Shown one piece after another: positions 11,747 to 23,002 of a stretch of 64,000 nt of DNA (its first letter is position 1; each line of letters opens with the position of its first letter). The DNA is from Dimorphilus gyrociliatus (lineage: Eukaryota; Annelida; Polychaeta; Dinophilidae), in assembly GCA_904063045.1 (NCBI GenBank), contig CAJFCJ010000020.1, positions 798,916 to 862,915 of the forward strand, in the 5' to 3' direction. The notes beneath the pieces were generated by a model that saw nothing but the letters and a program-made list of their open reading frames with translations, did no database searches and was not told the origin of the DNA. A program made the position numbers and the translations under genes.

Positions 11747-13437
11747 TCAGCACATCTTATGGTAATGGTCAATAAGATGATGTTTCTTAAAATCGAGAGG
11801 CTTCGTATCCTTTGACTCCGAACTCAGTACGCAATTTTTCGTCAAACCATTATAATCAACTGATAGACAGTTGAATGTAGCAGTTGTAAAGCATTTCTCC
11901 AAACATTCTTCTCTACTTAGGGGATTTATCATCAGTGTATTATGACCCAACAAATATTTCTTACGGTAAAACTTAAAATAACAATTAGGATTGCATGCAA
12001 TTGATCTATCCCAATAGGTATAATAGAAATTCGTTTGGAAATGATGAGGAACTGTAAATCTTGTTTCGTCGGATAGGAAGCACACTCCCGTTCTGATATC
12101 GTATTGAGCCGATTTACAATTAAAATCGGCTGTTAGACAAGATAGTTTACATTCTCTTTTTGATTTTCCATGAAGGTATCTGTTGAATTTAGTCAGATAT
12201 TTACCATTTAACTGACTAAAGCAACCGTCGCATTTTAACTGCCAATATTCAAAATCACTAGATGATTTACACTTAAATGGACTTTCAGCCTTGGTTTTCA
12301 AATTTATAAAGCATTCATTCGTCTTTGAATTTCTTTGAACAGATCTATAAATTTCATAAAAGTTTTAAATTTCACATATAATATTCATAAAAGAATAGCT
12401 TACCGACATCCATCAGGATTTTGATAGCACAATTCCAGGCATTTTAAGTTAGAAAAAACAGAATCATACTTGTTTATATAAACTCCATCTAAATATAGAT
12501 TGTTTGAATACTGTAAATTACAAGATGTTGAACATTCAGCACTTTTTTCGTAGTAGACGAATTTAGTGTTATGGATGGTATTTGGAGGAAAAAACGATCT
12601 AACAGTTGAATAAATATAACATTTTTTTGTATGTTTGTTATAGTTTGTTGAACGGCAAAATTTGCTTCTCAAACAATTTTCCATGCAATCTTCTGGCTTT
12701 GCAACAGGTAGAATAACTGCTAAACGCTGTAGTTTTATATCCTCGACAGCGTTGAAACAGGGATAAACGGGGCAAACTCTTTCGAAATACCAACGATAAG
12801 GTTGCAAAGTTTGGAAAATCGCCCCATCTCGATCTAAGCTATTCAAATAGCATGTACTGGTTGAAGCTTTGTAGTTAATGGATTTACATTGAAAACTTTT
12901 TTCAGTTAGGCAGTTTTCTTGGCATCTTAATTCATTTATCATAGATAATGTTTTCACAGGCGTAGCAACCAGAAAGCTATCATGAAATGGTTTCAAATAA
13001 CAATCTATTCAAAAGACAGTAGAGATAAATTACTATAAATAAAAAATGTATGAACATCCTACTTAATAAACATTCTGGTTTTCTCTGCCAGTAGATATAG
13101 CTGTAATTAATTCCGTATTCTAATGGAATAGTATCTTTCGTTTTATCAAATAGGTAACATGTTTTAATTGGTATATTATACTGAAGAGATTTGCAAACAA
13201 ATTTAGCTTCAAGACAGCTAGCCTTACATTTATTTATGTAGCGAGTATAAAAAGTACGAATAGCGAAAGAAGTTGTTAAATATCTTCTGTCGTATCGGTC
13301 ATAGCAGACACCTGGCATACGAAAACCGGTGACAAATTTCAATTATAATACAAGTTTAGTTACATAATACCTGCTTCTGTAAAAGAAATTAGGACAAGTA
13401 AAATTAATAATTTAATCATTCTTTTTTCTGTTTTCAT
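11747..13437 (-). CDS. PAN-3: short secreted paralogue with 6 PAN modules
   Basis: A signal-peptide exon (13437..13371, MKTEKRMIKLLILLVLISF; Met at 13420 is an alternative start) splices in phase 1 to GVCYDRYDRRYL. Six modules follow in the order A-B-C-D-A-B, matching modules 1-6 of PAN-1, including the D-module motif SVQRNSKT. The frame then stops (TGA near 11747) directly after HYHKMC, exactly where PAN-1 continues into its YPCF module. No coding modules are visible in the 275 bases between this gene and PAN-2. It therefore looks like a 3'-truncated duplicate of PAN-1 that kept all six cysteines per module and may still be expressed. Confidence 0.76.
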
Positions 13438-13583
13438 TAAAACAACTTTCGGCTTGTATTTTGTAAAAATATATAAAGTATATATATAAAATATATAGTG
13501 CTTCTGGTACAATAAAAACTGAGTACATGAAAGCTACGATCATGGACAATAGTATAGATATATATACAATATTACTTCATATC

Positions 13584-16500
13584 TTAATTTTTGCATGCTA
13601 AATGCCAATAAGTATAAGATAAGTGAGTTTTGAAGGATTGCGGTTTTGTATCTTTTGTTTCTTTTTGTAGATAGCATCTCTTTGAAATACGGTTTCTTTC
13701 AACGGATCGGCATCCTTTCGTAGTTAGGCATTCATTTATGCAATCGTAATCAGATGATGTCGTAAGAAATTTCGTGTTGAAATTGGCTAGTACCTTATTT
13801 TTATAAGTCTTAATAGGACAACCTGTAAATGAAAGAGGATTTAAGCGATATAATCAACTTTTTATCAATTTGATGTAATTATTTACCTAAGTAGCATTCA
13901 GGTTTTCTATGATAATAAGTTAAGAAAGCATGACTCTTATAGCTTAATGGTTTAGTTGTCTTGCTCTGAACGCTAAGACTACACGTCTTCGTCAACGGTG
14001 AATATTCGGCAGATCTATAAAGAAATAAAAGAAGGTGAATGAAGAGCCTTCCAAGTTATTCACTTAATATATACATACCGGCAAACAAAATTGGCCAAAA
14101 AGCATGCTTTCAAACAGTTCTTCTCTGTTATTCCGAAAAGATTCTTGTTAGTATATCCTTGAAGGTATTTCTTGGGATAGGCGGTAAAGCACGGATAATC
14201 TTTCGTGACTTGCCCTTCACAAGTCAATTCATAGTAGTTGTACAAGAAACTAATTTTAAGTCCACCTCCAGTAATTTGATTTTTGGAACTGAGGCTACAT
14301 CTCTTGTTTATTTTGCGATAGTCAGCAGATTTACACCAAGAGCGATATTTTAAGCAAAGTTTAAGGCATTCAGTTTCCGAACCTACGTATCTCTGTAAGG
14401 ATGGGGAATTAAGATATCTGTTGGAATATTCTCTGTAGTAGCAGTCAGGTTTACAAGATGCTTTCTTCTCAAGATAGACGTAATTGAAATGAACTTTGTA
14501 TGATTTGGGATAATCTTTTTTGGTATGTTTGCTCAAATAACAAGCGTTAGATTGAGTATTGTAATTGGCAGAGCTGCATAGGGATTTTTCACATTGGAAG
14601 GCGCAAGCTTCTTCCGAAATTCCATTGTAGACCTTATAATATTTCAATTGTAGGTATCTTTGATGATATCTGTTGAAACATGGGTAAGCGTGACCACAAG
14701 TTTTTTCCCAATATATGTATAGGCTGCTTCCTCTCCATTTCGAAGCTGCTGTTTTACGATTGGCAGTACTCAAATAGCACATCTTTGTTCTTGTGTTATA
14801 TTCAGCAGATGCGCAAGTAAAAGCTTTTTCAAGGAAGCATTGCTGCTTGCATTCAAGTTGATTTGCAACTTTTACGGATTTGGTGTTTAGCCCTTGCAGA
14901 TAATAATTTTTATATTCTTTCATATAGCAATCCGCTTTACAAACACTTTTTCTTTCCCAGTAAACCATGTTATTGTGTGGCAAGTAGCTGGCTGGCTTAG
15001 ATAGTCTAGTTTCTTTAGATAAGTAGCACTTTTCAGTTGAGGCGTCGAAATAAGCAGACCTAGAAATGACATTAAATTAATATATGATATTATACTAAAT
15101 GTAGTATATACTTACTTGCATCCTTCAGATTTTAAACATACAGATTTACAGCCACCTTCCGAAGAATCGCTTTTGAGGGTGTAATGCTGATTGGCTAGAT
15201 ATCTGAAGGGATATTCATTATAACAATAATCTCCAGTACACGAAAGATGCCAATGAATATATAAACTCGAAGGTTTAAAGGCGGATGGCATCGTCAATCT
15301 AGATTCATTGTGCAAGATGCAAGTTTTCGTGCTTCGTCTCCAAGAAACTGATCTGTAATTGGTAGAGAATTTAACATATATAAGCGTATAATAAATTAAT
15401 GCTACTTACTTGCACTCTCCGGATGGTTTTTCTGTAAGACATAATTTTAGACAGTCGATATCGCTATCGGCTGATGTTGAACGAATGGTGTTGCCAACGA
15501 TATAATATTTAGGAAAAGTTAAGATTGCGCAATCGGTTTGACATTGAGAATGCTTTTCGAAATATCTATAATTTTTGTTGGAAAAGTATAAAGCAGGATG
15601 ACTGTTTTTTGTTTTTCTTGAAAGGAAGCACTTTTTTAATTGTTTGTCGTACGACGCAGATCTATTGAAAGTAAATTGAATATAAAGTATTGAAGTTACC
15701 ATGAAAAATATGTTGTACTAACCTGCATGGAAATTCACCAAATAAGCACAGTTTAACGCATTCCTCCTCGGTTTTCCCTTGGAATACGATATATTTGTCG
15801 TTTATATACTTGTTTGAATAGGATGTGAAGCAGTTGTATTCTTTATTAATGGGTCTGCATATTTTATGATAATTCTCCCATTCTGAAGATGATTTTGCGG
15901 CGTTAGGCTTTGTTAGTTTGGACTCGGTGTGAAGTCTGCAAATTTTTGAATTCCTTTTATAGTCAAAGGATTTGCAGCTTGGATCTTCGTAACATGCTTC
16001 AATACATTGGTTGCTGGTATAACCGTTATATTGTGTAAGAATGTAACCGTCAATATAGGTTCTGTAGTTGTAAACGTAATAGCAGTTGTAGTCGCATTTT
16101 GCATCTCTCATCCAATAAGTGTATTTACTGTGATTTTTAACCCAACCTGGTTTTGACAAGTGAGTTTCTTTATTGAGATAGCATTTCTTGGAAACTTTGT
16201 CATAGTGAATAGATCGGCAAACGTAATTGGCGGTGAAGCAAAGACGCTGGCAGGTTTTTTCATCTTTGTTGGAGAAAACTTGAGCATGATTTATCATATA
16301 AGTACCATCCATTGCGGATTCATAGCAAGGTGTTTCCTCAATGGGATCGAATTTGCAAATTTTATGAAAGTGTTCCAAAGTAATGTGAGGTTTCCATGCT
16401 GCTGGTTTAGTGTCCTTCGATTCGCGACTAAGGGTGCACTCACCGTTATCTCTACCATAATCAATAGATTTACAATCGTAATTTTGGTTCAAAAGACAAC

Positions 16501-16894
16501 TTTCCAAACATTGTCGACTGGAGTAAGAAAGAAATTTATTGTCGTTGTAGCCCAAAAGGTACTTTTTCCAATAATATACAAAATAACAATGTGGTTGACA
16601 TTCCTTCCTTCTATACCAATAGACGTAGTTGTCATTGTTCTTATACGTAGCTGGAGCGGAGAGATGAGTTTCGATATTTAGATAACAGATTTCATTTGTT
16701 CTATCGTATTGAGCCGATTGACATAAGCCTGGGTATGTTAAACAAGACCCGGGACATTCTTCTTCTGTTCGACCATCCACCTTCTTCACATAAGTAGATA
16801 AATGCTTATTTTGATATTCGTCAAAGCATTTGCAGTCTACAAGAGACTGTATAGTCAGAGCCAAGATTGCAACTTGAACAACTATTCGTAGCAT
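13584..16894 (-). CDS. PAN-4: secreted protein with 12 PAN/Apple modules
   Basis: It starts at MLRIVVQVAILALTIQSLV (signal peptide, no intron) and opens with a 1.17-kb exon covering four and a half modules. Later modules are split at the standard sites. Module order is A-B-A-B-C-D-A-B-C-D plus two, and it ends THLSYTYWHLACKN then TAA at 13584. The final two exons (about 13584-13822 and 13886-14015) continue the module pattern, with GCPIKTY and SVERN. Modules 1-8 are clearly homologous to PAN-5 in order (for example CTLSRESKDTKP in both B2 modules), so the two are recent tandem duplicates. TATATATA lies about 55 bases upstream. Extracellular location is inferred from the signal peptide and cysteines. 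Confidence 0.8.
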
Positions 16895-18643
16895 CTTTAA
16901 GTCTCTTTCACTGTGGAAAGAATGATTTCTTAAATAATTTACCCGATATATATAGTTGTCTTGAACGATCCTGATTGGCTGAAGAAAACGTCATAGTTAC
17001 ATAATATTCAAAATTTTGCTGACTTTGGAAAGTTTCATGAAAGAAATGAACTTTTCACTCGGGCCAGAAAATTGTCTACGCAAACGAATATTAAATTGAA
17101 TTGAGTCATAAAGATATTTGAAAATTGAATAGAAGAGTTAGAAAACAAAATTGAAGCTAAATTCGTAATCTTTTTGGACTCATTTTCTTAGTTTTTCCAT
17201 TTCTAAATCATTCTTTTAACATACAAAAGTATAATATTTATAGTTAATGGGGTCTAAAATTCATTAAAATGATTGCTTAAACCTTAAAGTGATTGAAAAC
17301 AATCAATTAAAACGTTTGGTTGGAGAGTTAATGATTAAAAATCATTAAATATTTAAGATATTCTAAAACGTTTAGTTTATTTTATTTGCAAGTTCGCCCA
17401 GGTAGACGCTTCTTTTACTTAGGTAAGCGTTTCTTCCGTACCTCCTCTAAATTTTTGCTTCGTCAGCGCTTTTACGCGTCGTTTCAATGTTTATTTGCTA
17501 TTTATAATATTTTTCGTTACAATTCAGACAAAGAAGATATTAGTATGGGCTTTTAGGACCACGGTTTTTATTAGACCCTATTATTTTACTAAATAGATTA
17601 ACAAAATAAGAGAATTATCCCTTTGCAATTAAGCAGATCTTTAAGATTAGATCTTTTATTGTTCTAGTAGTATATTCCTTTTTCCAGAGAATCGATATAT
17701 TATGATATTTTCAATTTATTTTTCTCAATAAAGTTTATTGAATTATAGATCGATAAATACAAATTTTCAATATGATTAGAAGAAGTATAGAGTAGGAACT
17801 GTTGAACTTTTCACCCCAAGGATATTTCAAAGGAACTTGATCAAGTGACAATGTTATTTAGAAGTGTTAGTTTATTAAATGTCACATATTTCATTAGAAG
17901 ATTAATTTATTTATCACGCTGTGTAATACATATTGTTATGTATATTTTGATAAAATAAACTAATTATTCAAAATAGGCTTGGGTAAGGAAATGATTGAGT
18001 TATTCCGTAATATATGCTAATGAATACATTTAAACAATCTTTCAAGGGCTGTTTAAATACAATACCATTTACCTGGTTACTTCTAAATGAATTACATAAT
18101 AACCGTAACAGGGTGTACCAGTCTCCAAATTCCAATCCTGAAGAACAATAAGAAAGACTGTTACTTTAGAAAGTCTATTTTTACCTGAAGATTTGACTAG
18201 AATTTTGATATCATTTGGATATATTATATATTCATATTTGAGTAGAATTTCCAGATATAGTTTATTGGAAATGACCGATATTTTCTAGAAAAAGAAAACT
18301 GTAGATGAAAAGACTACGTGACGACTACTTCTATTAGTCCATTTTAAAGAACCATCCTCATTATTGTCTTGTTATACTTTTAATACTTTGAAACTATTTT
18401 TTCAATAAGATCTGTAGTCTTACTTATTTGAATGATTCATTCTTTTATCATCAAAATATACCCTCTTCCCTCTTGGAAGATAAGTAAGAAAATGATAGTT
18501 TTCCAATAATAACTTGGTTTATTAAAATGAAACTTTAAAAGCCTTAACATTGAAAGCGATTACAAATAAAAGCCACACATGTTAACTTAATAATACGTAC
18601 AAAATCTAAGTATAGAGAATTTTGTATTATTATTCAATTTATC
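16895..18643. other. 1.75-kb spacer downstream of PAN-5
   Basis: This is the longest gap in the PAN cluster. Apart from the PAN-4 promoter at its left end I see no module signature (CF...ECLE..CL...CKSA) in either strand, no transposon ends and no RNA gene. It lies where the missing C-terminal modules of PAN-5 would be expected. Confidence 0.45.
16945..16955 (-). promoter_or_regulatory. TATA box of PAN-4
   Basis: CTATATATATC on the minus strand lies about 55 bases before the start codon at 16894, with a TCATTC initiator-like sequence roughly 30 bases downstream. Confidence 0.5.
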
Positions 18644-20803
18644 CTAATTTGTATGTGTCTTTTCGAAATAAATGAATTGAGAACTCGATCTCCAATGGTG
18701 TGGTATCGTTTGTCGGTTTTCATCGCTTAAGTAACAAATTCTGGTTCTCTTGTTATATTCGGCAGATTTACAATTAAACGAATGTTGAGTAAAGCATAAC
18801 TCTAAACATTCTGCATCATCCTGAACTACATATTCTTTCATATTGTGTCCTTGTAAGTAGTGACCATCGAATACTGTAAAGTAATAATAAGCTGGACAGA
18901 CTGTCTTTCTTTCCCAATAAACCATATCATGATCTATAATAAAGCTGTTAGGTTTCGTATATTGAGTGTGCGTTGTTAAGTAACATTTTTCGTTTCTTCG
19001 ATTATAATAAGCAGATCTATAATAATAAAGATTTTTAATACAAATACAAATCAAAGATATCAATCAAAGTCTTACCTGCATCCTTCCTTCGCAATCAGAC
19101 AATAGTATTTACACCTATCCTCTGTTGTATCAATGATAGCGTAAGCTTGGTTTGACAAATATCTAAACGGATATTCCGTGAAACATTTTCCATGGCACAT
19201 AACATCCCAGTGAACATAGTAATTCGATTGTTTGAAATTAAATGGCCGAGTTATTCTTGATTCGTCATGTAGGAGGCAAGTTTTTGTACTATCTCTCCAG
19301 GAAGCAGATTTGCAAACACCTTGAGGAGTATATGATAGACAAGACTCTAAACAATCAAAATCATCATTAGCCGATAAAGCTTTTAGTGTATGTCCTTTCA
19401 AATAGTAATCTTTGAAGGGTATTGCCATACAATCCGGCTGACATTTCAATTTCTTTTCAAAATACCTATAGTCCTGGCTATTAAAATATAAATTAGAATG
19501 AGAAGATTTCGTTTTTCTTGTTATATAACATTTTCTCGTTCTCTTGTTGTAAGATGCAGATTTGCAATGGTGTCCATTAAACAAGCAAATGCTAATGCAT
19601 TCTTCTTCACTTTGCTCTTTGTACTCTGTATATAAATCGTTCAAATACGCATTTGAGAAAGAGTTAAAGCATATATACTCTTTCGAAACGGCGCAAACTT
19701 TATGATAATTCTCCCAGAATGAAGAGTATTGCAAAACATTAGGCTTTGTTAACTTTGATTCAGTATGTAGCTGACATCTTTTACCATTACGGTCATAATC
19801 GAATGATTGACAAGTTGGTTCTAAATAGCATTTTTCCATACATTCAAGACTAGTAATATTGTTGTGCTGCGGACCGAGTTTAAACCCGGGAATATATCTT
19901 CTCCAATTGTACTGGTAATAGCAATTAAAATCGCAGTTCTCATCTCGCAGATAGTAAACGTAATTGTTATCAAATCTAATCCAATTTGGCCTTGATTTAT
20001 GCGTTTCTTTATTAAGATAGCATTTTTTTGAAGACTTGTTATAATGAATAGATCTACAAGTGAACGTTGCGGATAAACAAAGCCTGTGACACTCATCAAG
20101 TTGTTTATTATTGTGTAGTTTAGCGTGATTTGTCAAATACTGACCGTCTATTGTTTCTTGGTAGCAAGGAGTCACTTCAATATTATCAGATTTACATACT
20201 TTATGAAAATGCTCCAACTTAATATGGGATAAAAATGCGTTTGGTTTTGTGTCCTTCGATTCTCTGCTAAGTGTACATTCACCAGTCTGTCTATCATAGT
20301 CAATTGATTTGCAATCAAAATTTTGGTTTAACATACAGGCTTCTAAGCATTGATAACTTGTATATGAAAGATATTGCTGATCATTGTAACCCAATAGATA
20401 TTTTTTCCAATGGTATATGAAATAGCAATTTCGATGGCATTCCTCTCTTCTATACCAATAGACAAAGTTACCTTTAGTTTTCCAGATTGATGGACTAGAT
20501 ACATGAGTTATTTTGTTCAAGTAACAGAGTTTATTTGTTCGATCATACTGAGCGGAGAGACACAATTCAGGATAAGCCAAACAGGATCCACGACATTCTT
20601 CTTCACTTCTTCCCTCTATTTTCTTCGCATAAGTGGTCAAGTGTCTACCATTAAATTCGTCGAAACATTTACAGTTGTCTAAAATAAACAATTATTTAGA
20701 TATAAATACATAAAATAGGTATAAAACACTTACTGCCTGGGCAATTTTGAGCCGAAATAACAACGAAAAACACAACAAAACTTAAAATATTTAATAAAAA
20801 CAT
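18644..20803 (-). CDS. PAN-5: C-terminally truncated paralogue of PAN-4, 8 modules
   Basis: A signal-peptide exon (20803 to about 20741, MFLLNILSFVVFFVVIS) splices in phase 1 to NNCKCFDEFNGRHL. A 1.6-kb exon then carries modules 1 to 7a without introns, and a last exon carries 7b and 8. Module order matches PAN-4 modules 1-8. It ends FIYFEKTHTN-stop, whereas PAN-4 has YIYWEKTCGH followed by four more modules, so the closing cysteine of module 8 is lost. Module 8 also begins CPAYYYF where paralogues have C..DCY, losing its first cysteine. These changes are confined to the C-terminal module. The rest is intact, so it may be a functional shorter protein or an early pseudogene. Confidence 0.77.
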
Positions 20804-21237
20804 GCCTTCTTTCAAGTCGTTAGACTGATAGAAGACTGATTTTTGGTAAAAATTAATCCACTTATATGGTTTATAGGTGATAGGACTTAATTAACAAGAG
20901 TTGTGTCACTGACCTAATTATGACTGCCACGTCGGAAAAAACAATTTTTTATGGTTCCAGGTAAAATATATTTAAAAAGTGTACCTAATCAGGTGAAAAA
21001 CTAGGACATTTAAATACCCTTAGTCCTATTGATATTGAATCGTCGTTTTAAACGCTGATATAATATAGAAATAGTGAAATGCGAGCTAAACTGAACAGAT
21101 TCTATCTCAAACGCGAATGATGCAAGAAAATAGTTTTTCTTTTAACAACTAACATTTATTCAGAATGTTTAAAACTTGAATAGTGTAACTAAAAAACTAA
21201 GAAAGGTCGTGTAACATATAAAGAAACAACAAAGCAT
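20804..21237. other. Intergenic between PAN-6 and PAN-5
   Basis: This holds the PAN-5 promoter (20831-20868) and AT-rich sequence downstream of PAN-6. No other gene is visible. Confidence 0.5.
20831..20868 (-). promoter_or_regulatory. TATA plus initiator of PAN-5
   Basis: CATATAAG (20868-20861) is followed about 31 bases downstream by ATCAGTCTTC (20840-20831), which fits the animal initiator TCAGT. The CAGTCTTC string recurs at the equivalent place in PAN-6. Confidence 0.5.
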
Positions 21238-22417
21238 TTAACATTCGTCCTTCTCAAAAAATGTGTAATAGTAGTTGGATTTGAGTGGGGTATCACCGTG
21301 ACTATCGCTATTGAGATAACAAACGTTTCTTGACTTTGCATATAGAGCAGACCTGCAGTTTGTGTCTTGGTTGCAGGCATCTTTACACGATTCTTCTGTT
21401 GAACCAGACAAGTTTGTATAGGTGTTTCCTGCGTAATATGAACTTTGATATGTTGTAATACAATCAGTGTTTATTGGTGAATCTCCACAGTCTAGTTCGA
21501 CATATGTATATGAAGAACTTTGACGAAATTTAGTGGGATTGACAGATTTTGTTTCTCCACTCATATAGCATTTTTTCAAAACTGATTGATATTCAGCTGA
21601 CTTGCATTGATTCTCTGCAACATTTCTGAGGGCACATTTTACTATACATTCATGTACGCTGTTTGCATCTTCTGTATAATCGTTATAACCCGCCAAATAT
21701 CTAGCATCAGTTCTGGTGAAAAAACATTCAGAATTACATGTCTTTTCAAAATATTCAGAGTTGGTATCACTTTCACTGTTTAGTGAAGTAGCTAATCGGC
21801 ATTGATTTGTTTGTGAATCAAAACTGGCTGCTGAGCATAAATTTTCAACAGACAGACACAAATGAACACAATGCTCTTCATTATCAGCAGTTACAGATGA
21901 AAAGTAATCTGTTAATCTTCTCCCACTTGTTCTTGTAAAACATTCGTAGTCCGTTTGAACATCTGCTCAATTATAGATGAATAAGTAAATTATACCGATG
22001 AAAATTAAAGAAATATACTTACTACCACAGGCTTTTCGTTCGAAGTATATTGCGTCTCTATTAAATTGTAGCCTTTCCGGATAGGTTGCTGCAGATTCAG
22101 AATGTAAATCGCAGATTTCGTTCTGGCAGTAATAATTTACTGATTTGCATCTATCAATATCTGTTCTACATATCTCCAAGCATTCTGGCAGTGTTAAGCC
22201 ATTGTAACTATAGTAGTGGTTATGATAAAATTTTGTTTCTCTTTGTTTTGAAAAACAATCAAAAACTGGATGAGTGCCTTCAAAAATCAAAATAGTGAAT
22301 TAGAAAAAGATTTTATAACAGTTACGTAGCCTACTTACAATCGTATATATCGCACTCTTGGCACGCAAAAGTTACCGCTATGACAGCAACAAAGATTAAA
22401 AACTTCGCTAAAATCAT
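21238..22417 (-). CDS. PAN-6: secreted protein with 4 PAN modules
   Basis: Signal exon (22417..22339, MILAKFLIFVAVIAVTFA), second exon about 22277..22023 (CFSKQRETKF, first module) and a third exon from about 21962 to the stop at 21238 carrying three modules without introns. All joins are phase 1. Modules are more divergent than in PAN-1 to PAN-5 and lack many T-K-P motifs. The strings SAEYQSVLKKCYMS and SALYAKSRNVCYLNSD pair with SAEYQKVLKRCYLS and SALYAKVKKICYLNSD in PAN-9, which is the nearest relative although it lies on the other strand. The product ends at FFEKDEC. Probably extracellular; function unknown. Confidence 0.77.
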
Positions 22418-23002
22418 GACTTCTTTTCAGTATGGTGCCTGGTGGAAGACTGCTACTTAACCAATGAATCCAGGACTATTTATACTGCTGAGTTGCGTAA
22501 TACGGACTTTCAGTTTTATAGAACTCACATTGAAATTCTTCAAACTGAAAGTTTTGCATAAGTCATGGTCAAACATTGCTTTCATCCCAGAATGTAAGCA
22601 GACAGTAAACACAAATACGCCTATTAGCTGTTCTAATATCACTGATTATTTTTCATAAAAACGCTTTAAAGGTGTATGAAATCTGCTTAAGATTCGCAGA
22701 ATTTATATCTTCACAATGTATATGATATACTAGTACGACATTAGATAGCAAATACAAAGCGTTTTCAATTTACCTTTTGACCTTGGGGACGTTTTATAAT
22801 ACTTTAAAACTATGATTAATAAGATGACCTCTAACTAAAAGTTCACAGCCGAAAGTTACATTTTAATGTCATGAGTCATGAGAAAAACTATCAAATATCA
22901 GAGCTTTTAAAACAAAAGGTTTATTAATTAAACGACTAAAATAAAAGTAATTAACAGGTAAAACTTAAAATTAAAATCAAGAATATTCAACTAGCATATA
23001 TG
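22418..23002. other. Intergenic between PAN-7 and PAN-6
   Basis: This holds the PAN-6 promoter and 500 bases of AT-rich sequence with no recognisable module or RNA gene. Reading frames here are short and lack the cysteine pattern. Confidence 0.5.
22444..22485 (-). promoter_or_regulatory. TATA plus initiator of PAN-6
   Basis: TATAAATA (about 22484-22477, minus strand) is followed about 33 bases later by GCAGTCTTCC, an initiator-like sequence sharing CAGTCTTC with PAN-5. Confidence 0.5.

Noticed and set aside
16160-16681. 173-codon plus-strand frame
   Set aside because: Entirely antisense to the conserved PAN-4 modules; a shadow caused by codon bias.
17380-17480. Repeated GTAGACGCTTCTT-like strings in the PAN-5/PAN-4 spacer, possible mobile-element relic
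   Set aside because: Only two imperfect copies, with no terminal repeats or target-site duplication.
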